Of a DNA stretch of 34,746 bases, positions 1-12,000 are shown piece by piece. Made by a program: the position numbers and the translations under genes. How positions within the stretch are numbered: the first letter of the stretch is position 1; every line of letters starts with the position of its first letter. The DNA lies in contig NZ_HE578928.1 in assembly GCF_000313565.1 (NCBI RefSeq), positions 301,121 through 335,866 of the forward strand, written 5' to 3'. This stretch comes from Dielma fastidiosa. GTDB lineage: Bacteria; Bacillota_I; Bacilli_A; Erysipelotrichales; Erysipelotrichaceae. Below the pieces are notes generated by a model, which did not search any database, was not told where the DNA came from, and saw nothing but the letters and a program-made list of their open reading frames with translations.

Positions 1-3000
1 CTTCCGCCGCCAAAGCTACCGCCGCCTGTTCCACCGCCGCTGCTTTCTTGTTTCTTTGGTGTTGCTTTCACAGCGACTGAAGGTTGACTTTCTTTTCCGC
101 CACTGTTAGTTAATACAACTTGAATGCCATAATACTCAATACCATTCGTCAACCCTGTCAGGGTCACATTCTTCGCATTGTTTAAGTTTTCGAATGTTTG
201 ACTCTCTGACTTTTCTTTTTCTTCGTTGATTGGCTTATTGTTTTCATCTACACCCGTTTGTTCCTTTATTTTATATTTGTATGAAACAACGGCTTTGGTG
301 ATATCCGCACCGCCATCATCTGTCACGTTCCAAGACAATGAGATACTGCTGTCTTTAGCCGTAGGTGTAACTGTTCCGATTACCGGTGCTTCTGCAGCTG
401 ATGTTTCTGGCTTATATTCATCAGACCAATCAGAATCACTGCTTACATTGGCTACTCCCTTTTGACGCTGAACGAGGATATATTCAGTATCTGCACGCAA
501 GTTATCAAACATTAAGGTACTTCCATTGCCTTTTAAAGTTTTGATCTCTGTACCATTTGATTGTTTCAAAAGGTATTCAAAGTCACTCTGAGAGGCATTG
601 ATAGTGATCGATTTATTCGTTACTGTTACATCACTTGAACTTAATGCATTTGGTTTAGTCAGCTTATTCAATACGACATTGATCGTTACTGTTGTTTGAG
701 CTGTTGAACCATTTGGATGTGTCACCTTGACTTTGAAAGTCTGACTTCCTGTAGTTTGTGGAGTAAAGGTAATGACACCGGTTGAGCTGTTAATACTTGC
801 ATTCTGCACTGTCTCCATAAGAGTGAAAGTATAATCACCACCATTAATACTTTCAGGATCTACAGTTGGTGTTCCTGATGTATATTCTTTGCCTACCTCA
901 GCACTGTTTTGAGTTCCATATGTAATACTTGTGATCGGTATTGCTTTCCAAACAGCATATAGATCAACACTCTGATTGCCTTCCTTAGTCTCATAAAGCG
1001 CATTGTCTTTATATGCAATATTTCCTGATTCTGTTAATGACCAGCCTTCAAACGTATAACCAGCCTTCTTGAAAGTATTTGCTTGTAGTTTCTCACTAGT
1101 TTTCTCAGTGATTGATTGTGTCTTTGTTCCAGTACCTCCATCATGGAAAGTAATAGTTGTCTTAGGCAGATCATTCACTGTGATCGTATATTCTGCATTA
1201 CTTAATGCATTGTATAAGTCACTGCCTGCCGTACTTACTTTTACCTTTATTGTTCCTGATTTAGTAGGGGTTATGGTTGTTTTAATTCCTTCTTCTACTC
1301 CTGCACCATTTGATTGAACTTCATATGTTACAGCTCCACTCTGCGCTATATCAATCGTTTCACCTTTGTTGTTCTTTAAGATAATCATTGAACCTAAGTT
1401 GACCTCAGTATTGATTGAAGTTGTGCCAGGTTTTTCTGACAATTTCAATGTTCCTTTTTCGATCGTTACTACAAATTCCTTTTCTGCTTCGTTATAATCA
1501 TCATTTCCTGATGCTTTCACTTTGATCTGTAATGTACCTGCTTTTGTGATATTCGTGATCGTTCCATCAGCATTGATCGTCGCTTCTGCAGTTGAAGTAC
1601 CATCCCTTTCATACGTTACAGTTCCCTGTGCATCAGAAACACTCAGCTTAGGTGACTCATTTTCGCCAACAGTTATCGTAGTTGCATTTGTACCGCCAGA
1701 TAGTGAAACTGTAAAGTTCTGCACAGCTTTATATTTGATTGTTTCTGATGGTGCTGAAGCATCTGAATCATCATAGATAGAGGAATTGTTTGAAATTGCT
1801 GTTGCTGTCACATAATAAGTGTGTCCGTCTTGTGGTATAACATCCAGTTTAGTCTCAGTGGTACTGCTTATTGTTTGAGGTGTTCCTTTTGTACCATTAT
1901 CATAAATATCAACAGTATAATTAGATACCTTGCCTGAATTACCAGCTGCATCAGTAATCGTTACATAAAGACCCTCATCACCTTTTTTAAGTACAACACT
2001 AGGTGCTGCCAATTTCACTTTACTTGCTTTAGCAGCAGCTGAGAAATCACTTTGTGCTGATTCAGCATAATCTGAATTGCTGACCGGAATTGCTTTTACC
2101 TTTGCAAAATATTCTGTATTGGCTGTTAAATTAGATAATGCAATGTTTCCCGTTTTAGCTGTTACTCTTTCAGTAAAAACAGCACTATCTTCTTTACTAG
2201 AATACAAATATAAGGTATAATCAGCTACTTCCTTGCTATCATTAGTATCTGTGATACTATACTTCAAACCACCATTTTCAGTATCTGAACTGAGTGTTAC
2301 AGATGGTGTTGACAATGTTGGTTGGGTAACATTAAAATTCATACCAATGATTAATCTATAATCACCTAAAACATCCTCATCAGTTGCACCGCCATAAGCA
2401 GGATTAAATAATGACTCTACATTGAATCCAACTTGTTTTGCGCCATATCCTTCAAAAGTAAAACTAAATTCTTCCATATTTGGCCAAGCATCTGTTATTG
2501 GTTTTACTGTCTCATCTTTCTTTGATAAGAATGCTCGAGCATATTTATTAAAATTAGTACTTATATAGGGATTCGCAGTTCCTGATGAATAATTTTCATC
2601 TTTCATGTAAAATCCTAAATCATTTACATGATTGGGATGCCAATTATCATCTTTTACTTCGAGTTTAGTACTATAGCCATTTCTGACATCTACTTGACCA
2701 CCAACAATATCTGAATTCAAATATAATAAACCAAAGGTTCCTGTGTCATATGCATAGCCTTCTAATTTCCCTTCAGTTATACCGATTCGTATTGTGATTT
2801 TATCTCCGCTTGCGACATCTCCTCCCAAAATCATCAAATCATAATCATTATAGCAATTACCTTCATATACCGCAGGTTGAAAATCACTATCTCCTTTTTT
2901 TATCTCTATGTCAAAATACCTATCAGCATACTCTGTACACGATAAAGGCAAATTGGTAGAGCTCGCTTCAATTGTTTTATTATCTGTACCCAAACAAATC

Positions 3001-3047
3001 GCAGCAGCAAGTCCCGATATTAATAATATTTTACCTAACTTTTTCAT
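1..3047 (-). CDS. Secreted multidomain FN3/Ig-like repeat protein (C-terminus beyond left edge)
   Basis: An uninterrupted reading frame starts at ATG 3047 and is still open at base 1 (about 1015 codons), so the C-terminus is missing. The first 30 residues form a signal peptide (MKKLGK, hydrophobic core, likely cleavage near IEA/SS). Residues about 35-235 are an N-terminal domain I do not recognise. Next come two FN3-like modules (about 235-430), two Ig/Big-like modules, a Listeria-Bacteroides repeat at about 626-700 (TITFHDG..., GYTFEGWS, LYAVWK), a putative cadherin-like Ig module, two more FN3-like modules, and a glycine-rich linker at the edge. The start lies one base after the stop of the giant gene, and its GGAGGA ribosome binding site lies inside that gene's last codons, so the two are co-transcribed and probably translationally coupled. 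It is likely an extracellular adhesin or scaffold. How it is anchored cannot be seen. Confidence 0.85.
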   Translation of the reverse strand, partial: MKKLGKILLISGLAAAICLGTDNKTIEASSTNLPLSCTEYADRYFDIEIKKGDSDFQPAVYEGNCYNDYDLMILGGDVASGDKITIRIGITEGKLEGYAYDTGTFGLLYLNSDIVGGQVDVRNGYSTKLEVKDDNWHPNHVNDLGFYMKDENYSSGTANPYISTNFNKYARAFLSKKDETVKPITDAWPNMEEFSFTFEGYGAKQVGFNVESLFNPAYGGATDEDVLGDYRLIIGMNFNVTQPTLSTPSVTLSSDTENGGLKYSITDTNDSKEVADYTLYLYSSKEDSAVFTERVTAKTGNIALSNLTANTEYFAKVKAIPVSNSDYAESAQSDFSAAAKASKVKLAAPSVVLKKGDEGLYVTITDAAGNSGKVSNYTVDIYDNGTKGTPQTISSTTETKLDVIPQDGHTYYVTATAISNNSSIYDDSDASAPSETIKYKAVQNFTVSLSGGTNATTITVGENESPKLSVSDAQGTVTYERDGTSTAEATINADGTITNITKAGTLQIKVKASGNDDYNEAEKEFVVTIEKGTLKLSEKPGTTSINTEVNLGSMIILKNNKGETIDIAQSGAVTYEVQSNGAGVEEGIKTTITPTKSGTIKVKVSTAGSDLYNALSNAEYTITVNDLPKTTITFHDGGTGTKTQSITEKTSEKLQANTFKKAGYTFEGWSLTESGNIAYKDNALYETKEGNQSVDLYAVWKAIPITSITYGTQNSAEVGKEYTSGTPTVDPESINGGDYTFTLMETVQNASINSSTGVITFTPQTTGSQTFKVKVTHPNGSTAQTTVTINVVLNKLTKPNALSSSDVTVTNKSITINASQSDFEYLLKQSNGTEIKTLKGNGSTLMFDNLRADTEYILVQRQKGVANVSSDSDWSDEYKPETSAAEAPVIGTVTPTAKDSSISLSWNVTDDGGADITKAVVSYKYKIKEQTGVDENNKPINEEKEKSESQTFENLNNAKNVTLTGLTNGIEYYGIQVVLTNSGGKESQPSVAVKATPKKQESSGGGTGGGSFGGG

Positions 3048-3048
3048 T

Positions 3049-6000
3049 TTATCCTCCTACTCTCGATAATAGGATAGAGACATCTGTTCCATTCAGATAA
3101 CCATCCTTATTCATGTCCCCTTCTAAAATAGGGTCACTTTCTACCAGCATACTAATTTCATATTCTACTTCCTTACTTTCATCTTCGTTCCTCAATCGTA
3201 CAATTATTGGGCTTATATATGTATTATTGAAAGTCATTTTAGTACCTTGAGAATTTATTACTCGTCCTCTAGTATCATATACTTTACCTGTGCCTACATT
3301 AAAGTTGACAATCTGTGTAGGAAGAGCACCCTTTTTAACATAAATCAAAATTTTACCATTTAAATTATCTATGAATATCTTTTCTACATCTGTCCTATCT
3401 TCAAATTCGAATGAATAAAAAATAGGATTATCAGTTATATTTTGAGTCTTGATTGTATAGATCTTCATATTTCCTTCATCATCAATCAATATCATCGTAG
3501 AATCCATACTCAAGTCAAATTCCATACCATTACTATATTTCTGACCATTCAGAAGGATATTTTTTATATTCGAAGCATCAATATACAATGTTAAATCTTT
3601 GAAATTCATTGTTAGATTTTTATCTATATCGAGGTATACTACATTATCAATTATTCTACCTAATACCTTTGTGCCATTAACCATGACATATAATTCATTT
3701 AGAGTAATTTCATTGATAATTTTCTCTACGATCTTCATCGTATAGACGCTTTCATCAGCTCCATTCTTCAAGATAAAGCTCTTTTCTGTCGTTCCTAAGT
3801 TGATTGTACTTCCTGATGTGATCTTGATTGTATTCTCATACAGCACTGAGCCATCATTCGTTGTATATATTATCGTGAACGGTTTTGTTAGATCGAACTT
3901 GTCTGCTTCTGCTTCAAAAACAACAGTTCCATTCTCATTATCTGGTGTCGCAGTTAAGGTAATCATTTCACTGCCTGATTCACCCATAATTTCCTGACTG
4001 ATTGTAATTTTTCCTGTGAACTGTGGACCTTGATGAATGACTGCCTTGATTAAATAAGCATTTTTGATTCCGTTCATCTCCACAGTTATCAGCAATGGTT
4101 GAGTGCAATCAATTGTTCCTGTCGTATATTCACTGCCACTGACCATTACTTTTGCGTTTTTATCACTTAAGGTGAATACTGGCGTAACGGCACTTAAATC
4201 TGTTCCCTTTGGCAGACTGACTGAAACTTCATTACCATTGATGACACCCAATACGCCATTTAGACTTATACCAGTCAATTCTGCTCCGCCCGTTTCCTTC
4301 GTTACGATCAATGTATAGCGGCTCTGTGCATGTTCTGCCTGACTTGCGGTGATCACGGCTTTCTTCGTCAAGTCATAGATCGCTCCAATCTGTCCTTCTA
4401 CACTTAACGTGATTTCTTCATTGCCGCTCATCGTCATCGCTGTCAGATCCGTGCTGCTTGGTACTTTCACTAAGATCAGATCGCCTTCAATGGACACGTT
4501 CTGTCCTAAGATCTCATTGCCTTCTTTATCCATCAGTTTAAATTCCGTCAGCTGCGTCTTCGGTAATTGAACGATCTGTGTGACCTGCAGTGTATATGTT
4601 ACGGTTTCTTTGCCATTGCTTAATTCAACTTTTCCCGTGTACTTCAGTTCTTTCGTATCACCAAAAGTCGTCACTGAAGTCAGCATAACTGTTCGATCCT
4701 CAGCATCGGTCATATAAGAGTCGGTAGTGAAGCTCAATGACAGACTTTCATTTAACTTGAAGCTTTCATCGACTGTGAAGCTGACAACCTCGCCTTCGAT
4801 CGTTCCTTCGATCTGTTTGCCGCCTTGACTCAGACTCATCGTCTTCGCATAAGGTCCGCTTTCGACCTGAAGCACGACATCCTGTTTTTTGCCATTCTGA
4901 CCGATCAAGGTGTAATGGATCGATCGTTCTGCTTTGACCGTACTGATACCGCTACTCTGTAACTCCGCACCGATATACACATTGGATGTATTTTCTGTTG
5001 TATATGTCACATTCATCGCGGCGCCAGACTGATACAGCACATAAGGAATCGTGACACGATATGTCTTATCATCGATCTTTTCTGCTTGATAGTCAGTTCC
5101 ATCGATTGATGCCTTCTCGATCACCATCACGGCATCTTCGCTTGGTGCATCACTCAACAGTACGCTTACCTGTTCATGAGTTACCGTACCGTCTTGGGCC
5201 GTTAACTCATACATCACTGAACCGCTAGTAAAATCGATCTGATTGCCGCTGATCTGTGCTTCATTTCCCAGCTTGACGATTGCTTCCGGCTGATTCAACT
5301 CATAGATCACTTCGATCGCTTTCCGGCTGACCGTGTTCTCTACTCTGAATACATAATCCTGACTTTGCGCATAGATTGCTTCATCATAATCGTATACCTT
5401 TCCATTTCCGTCCTTGATCTGCAGCTTCGTGAATTTCACCGGTTTTGCTTCCGGCTTCACGACACTGATGGTTATACTTCCTCGTACATCCATATCCTTC
5501 TGCGAATAGGCCGTGATCACGGCTTCACCTTCTGAAATACCGCTCACCATTCCATTTTCGCTCACTGCGGCTATATTCTTATTGCTCGTACTGTAATACA
5601 GTCCCGATTCTGCACCTTCCGGCTTGATTTCTGCTTTCAGCTGCAGTGTTTCACCAATTTCGACCACGTTCTTCCTGTTTTGACTGCTTAAGCTGATAGA
5701 AGTTGGATAAATGCTTGAATCCTGACTTTCCGTGATGTTTACCGTGATCACGACACTCTTGCTTGAATCATAAATGCTCGTGAACGTGAGGTGCACAGTC
5801 CCGGCTTTCTTGGCTGTCAGCGTCACTTGATCGCCTGCTTTTGATATCTCCACAGCACTTGGATCACTGTTGTGGACGTTGGCTGCCTGCTTCTCTGCTG
5901 GTTCAGCTGCGAATGTGAAGCCGATACTATCACCGCTGTTCATCGATATATTATTTGTGCTGTCCTTTGTATAGACCTCAGAATTACTGCCTACGACCCA

Positions 6001-9000
6001 GAAGTCACTCAATGCTGCATCTTCAACAGCTCTGAGTTTCACTTGCGCCGATGCCGGTTCATGTCCTTCAACCACTGCCGTTACTGTCACAGTATATTCA
6101 ACACCGATTCCTGCACTCTCTGTTAATGTCAGCGTTGCTTGTGGCCGATCTGCATTCTTGATCGTTATTTCGTTACTTTCCGTTTCCCATCGATAAGTGA
6201 GTGAAGTTCCTTCTTTTACCTGCGGTGTCAAGACTGCCTGTAAATCCACTGAATCACCCTTTTTCAGACTGAGATCCGTTTGATCCAACAGCACCTGATA
6301 GCAGATCTGTGGGATCACTTTGATAAAGACTTGTTTATAATAAGGATTCTTATCGCTCACCGGCCGAATCGTAATGATCACAAAGCCTGCTTCATGGCCG
6401 GTAACCATTCCGTTCTCATCCACACTAGCAATGGATTCGTCACTGCTTTGATAGATCAATGAAGTATCGGTAGCCAACGCATCTGCTTTCGCCTCTAAGA
6501 AGATCGTTGGTTCCACAGGTCCTAATTCTAATTCCGCAAAATCATCACTGAGAGCAGTCGTGATCTCACTGACCGGCGTTTCAAACTGAGTGCTTACGGT
6601 TACCTTACAGAATGCCAGATAGCCGTCGAGGTCTAATGTGATCATCGCGGTTCCTTCTGAATGCGTACTTATATTTCCTGACTCATCAACTGTTGCGATT
6701 GATTCATCACTGCTCGTCCATTCGATTGATCGAGGTCCTGAATAATCCATCGGTTCGATATCATATGTCAAAGCATGGGTACGATTCACTGAGAGACTTA
6801 AACTTGTTTCACTCAATTGTATGTATTCAAGTTTGGATGTATCTTTTTTGACAATCACCAGAAGGGGCACCGGTTCTCCTGCCGGCTTAGCACCGATATA
6901 TGGCTGATAGCTGATAACAGCACTGCCGCTGTTCACTGCCTTTAGGATTCCCGTTTCAGTATCGATCGCTGCGATCTGTTCATCGTCACTGCTCCAGATA
7001 CCGTAGACATTGACGGCATCCGTTGGCTCCGTTATAATTTCTGCCAATAAGCGCAGCTGTTCACCGAGCATCAATTCTATTGGAGAAGTGATGGACACTC
7101 CATCTGTGCCTTTTATGTTCACATTCGTGATCGATGCTTCATTTCCTTCTTCCTTTTTGATTTTTATCGTCGTTTCAGCATTCATCGCAGACTCATCGCT
7201 GCCGATACTTGCCGTTACCTTCAGCGTGATTTCGCTGATAGGAGATTCCTCAGAAGATAAGCTGTCAATGACCTCTGCCATTGTTGGACTGATGTCAAAC
7301 TCAGCATCGATGATGCCGGTCTCGGTTTCATCATGGTTTCCGGTTTCATCGATTGTATATCGAGGAGTCAATGTGAACTGTTCGAGGATCAGTGCCTGCT
7401 GGTCAGAATTTACTGACCCTAAAACTTCCACGTTCCAACGAATCAGTTCATCCTTGAGATCATAATTCAATGGCTCGCTAATCACCTTGAGACTGCCGCT
7501 GTCACCCGGCAGCAGATTCAATGTCGTCTTGTTCATGGAGATTTTTTCAAGCGTCGGTGCCGGCTGGGCAGCGATCACTTCGATCTCGATCTGATTGCTG
7601 GCCACGTTGCTGCCATCCGTACTGAAGGCCTGCAGGAACACGGTTCCTTCACTTTTTGCTGTCAATTGGTTGTCATGAATGCTGACTGCCTCAGGATCTG
7701 AACCTGTAACGTTCCATCTCAGTTCGCGCTGTGATGCATCCGATGGTTCGATTTTGATCGGCAGTTCGATGGTTTCACCAACGCTTACCTGAAGCTTACT
7801 TCTTTGGATCAGTAAGCTTTCCACTTTCTTTTCAGTGATAGCCACGATGCATGAGGTACTGATTCCATTGGTCGTCGTCGCTGTCACTTCGACGAAACTA
7901 TTTGGCTGTACGCCCGGCATCGGATAGAGAGTGATGCTCGGTTTTGTACTGTTAATCGGCTGGATGATACCCGGTTGACTCACGCTCCAGATCACTTGTT
8001 GATTCTGTACGGTACTTGGTACGATCATTGCCTTTAGGCTTTCTCCCGGACTGCTCGTACTCATCTGAATCAATCGTTTATCTAAAGTGATTCCTGTTGG
8101 TGTATTACCTGCCGTTCTGATCTCGATGCTTGCCTTAACGCCTGATCCATCATTAGCTGCTGCTTCGATAGTCACATTTCCCTGCGCTCGAATCACCTGA
8201 ACTCGTGTGAATGTTCCCGTTCGATCGAGAACTCGCACGATGCTTTCATCTTTACTGGTCCATGTCAATGTTTCATTGCTTGCCATGTCCGTATCTTTAT
8301 TGATCACTGCTTTGATGATCACGATTTCATTCAATTCGACCGCTTTATCAGGGCCTTGCAGTTCGATCGTCTGAACAAGAATCGGATCTTTTACGACCTT
8401 CACCTCACAGTTCGCTTTTTTACTCTCATCCGTATTCCCCTGCTGCTGAACGGTGATCGTTGCCGTTCCCGCCTTCAATGCTTTGATTTTGATACTTCTC
8501 GTCGTGCTCATACCTCTGATTTCTAATACTGAACTGTCACTGCTGGTCCATTCAAAATCATCGGCACTGCTTCCTTCCGGTAAAAGCAAGCGCAGTTCTT
8601 TATCCTCACTGCCTGAAAGTAGGACCATCGATGCTTGAGATAGAGTCAAACTGTCCAGAGCCGGTTCCTTTACCGTCAGTGTGATCTGTTTCATTATCTT
8701 TTCATCTTCTTTTGCTCTTGCCGTGATCGTCACTGCTCCTGCTTTTAGCGGCTTTACCGTTCCCGCCTTATCGATCTTCGCTATGCTCGGATCACTGCTC
8801 TCCCATGATACTTCCTGGGAGGAGGCCGGTGTCTTACCGTCGGATGCATAGATCTTCGCATTCAGTTCCAGACTTTCACCGCCCGCTATCAGGGGTCGTG
8901 TCTCATCATAGGTGATCTCGAGTCTACTGCCGGCCGTTCTTAAGATCATGACCGGGAATGAAGCTGTGATCGTACTGCCTTCAGCTTTTGCCTGTATCAT

Positions 9001-12000
9001 CGCACTCATGCCTGGCATCGCATCTTCGCTGGCTTTCAGATAAACTTCCTGATCCGTTGCTTCCTTGATCTCATTGCCAGCCTGATCCACGATCGTGATA
9101 CCGGCATAGCTGCTCGTCCATTCTACATTCTGATTGACGTAATCCTTTGGCTGCACGATGGCTTTTACCACACCGCTCGTTCCGCCGGCACTCAAGGTGA
9201 TGGAGGATACATTGAAGCCGATACTTTCGATCTTCGCTTCTTCTACCGTTATCACATCTGAAGTGTAAGAAACCGAGTTATTCCCTTCACCCTCTACAGA
9301 CACTCTGATTCTGAATGTTCCGGGCTTATTTGCTTTCAAAGTTCCTGAATTCATTTCAACGATATCACTGGTCGTTTCGTCCTCTGCATGGATCGCTTCC
9401 CATTTGAAATCGATCTGATTTGCATCTGCCGGTTCAAATACAGCATTGCACTGAAGCTGTCCACCTACTCGAAGAGGCATATCATTCAATAGTTTAATTC
9501 CAGTAATCTTCGTTACATATTTTTTAACGTCACTGCAAATAATTGTAATTTGAGCACTTGCTTGATTATCGCCTTCTTTTTCACCGCTTACCTTTACAAC
9601 AGCTGTTCCTGGTTTGTTATTGCCTTCATCACTTAAATTGAAACTTATCAATCCTTGATCACTGATTGATTCAATAATGCCATCTGGATCATTTATTTTC
9701 TCATAAGTGAGTTTCTTCTGAGTTGTATTAATTGGCAAATAATCAACTGTTAACTGCAATGTTTCGGTTTTATAAAAGCCTACAGTTTCTCCCTGCTTGA
9801 TGATCAGTGAGGTTGGATAGATCGCTTTTACTGTGAAGGTATGAGTCGTACTCACTGTCCCATCAAGGCTTTCTGCTTTTACTGTCACAGTTCCTTCACT
9901 TAAGAATCTGATCTCGCCATTTTCCTTGATTGCTGCGATCGTTAGGTTATCGACACTCCATTTCACTGCCTGATCACTGGCCGTCTTTGGTGTTGCTTCT
10001 GCGATCAGATTCAGTGTCTGATTCACGCCTACCTCACTTGGCAGCTCCTCGCCTGCTTCCTTATTCTTGATCGTCAGGCTCTTCAACTCCGTTCTTCCGA
10101 TCACTACTTCGATCGTATCGCTGAGTTCTTTGCCATTCTTGTCTTTCAGCTTACTCTTTGCACTGATGAGGACCTTCTCCCCATCCTTCACACTCTCATC
10201 GGCACTTAATACCGTTCCGTTCAAGGTGAATCCCGGATGGCTCTCGGCTTCCATTAATTCGTAGCTCACTCCTGCATAGGTTTCCATCGTTACATCACTG
10301 CCGCGATTCTTCACCTCCGGCAGTACGACGGATCGTAATTGGACGCTCTCGCCTCTTTCAAGAGTGATCACACTGCTTCCTTCGTCCGGCTGAATCTTCA
10401 ATGAATCGAGCACGGCCTCACTGATCGTGATCGTATATGTTTCTGTGAAATTACCATCCGCTGATCTTGCCTTGATCGTATACGCTCCAACTGAGCTGCC
10501 TTCGAATAGGACCGTTCCTTTTTCAGAAGTGATCGAACTTGTATTCTCTGTTGGTTCTTGGATCACTTCAAAGCTGACAGCTTTATCATCCGCATCTTCA
10601 TTGACTGTATATGTCAGCTCCAATGGATGAGCCGCATCACTCTTCAATTCTTGATTGAAGCTGAGTTCATGAACAGCATTCTTCACATTCAGTTCGATAG
10701 CACCGATCACGCCGTTCTCGCTCTCTGCTCGAATGATCACCGTACCGCTGTCATGAGCCGTTACGATTGCTTTTGTGAAATCGTTTAGATCCGCTTGTAT
10801 CGAAGCGATCGTTTCATCACTGCTGGTCCAAGTCAAAGAGAGTGCGTCGATCGGTTTGACAGAAGCTGAAAGATTCAATTGACTCAGATCTTCCTGATCT
10901 TCTATTGGGATATAATGATTGATCAACGTTCCGCGGTCATTTTCCGCAGTGATCGTGATCTTCGTCGGCACGGTACCGACAGTCACGAGACAAGAATCGG
11001 AATTACCGTCAACGGTAGTCGCAGTGATGAGAGCCGTCCCCGGGATCAGACCTGTGATCTGACCCTTATCATCGACATAAGCGACAGTAGGCTTAGAAGA
11101 AGACCATTTCAAAGTATTGTTGGCATTTTCAGGAAGCACAGTCGCAGTCAATGAAGCAGATTCATTGATCTTGACGGAAAGCTCATGCTTATCGAGAGAG
11201 ACGGTAGTCGTTTCACCAAAGGTAGGCACACCTTCAACGACTGTCCAAGTACGATATGTATTAGGAGAAGACAGATTCTCTTTATTGACCCATTGGTTCA
11301 GTTTATTCACCAAACTGTCTGATTCACTGGCTGGTGCACTTACTTGACTTGGTGTTACTTCGATGAGTCCTGTTTCTAATGCTTGCATGCCATCTGTTAA
11401 ATTACCGTCTGATACTCTAAACCATGTATTAAATTTATCATTTAGATATGAACTAGTATCGAAGTAACCATTAAATATTGTTTGCCCACCTATGTGCTTA
11501 TCATAAGTTCCAATCACCTTACAAAGTCGATATATATGAACATCATCTATATTTGAATCAATTTCAATTTTTAGATAATTATTATTGAAGTCATGTAATG
11601 TATCCCGCCATATCGTACCAATTAAACAACCAATTCGTGTTGTATACTGATATTCACCTTTTACATCAACTGAAAGCTTTACCAAATTATTTTCCATTAT
11701 GAATGGACCACCACCAGCTTCACCAATAACACCGCCAAAATGCTGACCTACATCGCGGTGATTTTCTCGTGTACCAATCGCTATTGTATAGTTATTAACA
11801 TCCATATTTATTTCATTATTAATAACTGTCAATTCATGATCGTAAATCTGAGCAATTATACCGCCGTTATAAGTAGCATTTGTAACATTATTAATTGATA
11901 AATCAACACTGCATCCTTCCACATATACTTTGATTTTTTTCTTATTTATGTCAAACACATCAAAATTGACAACACCTATCATTCCAGAAACTACATTGTT

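Noticed and set aside
226-1776. Plus-strand frames of about 80 codons in the first 1.8 kb
   Set aside because: The minus strand carries a continuous FN3/Ig-like protein through this region, so these are shadows.
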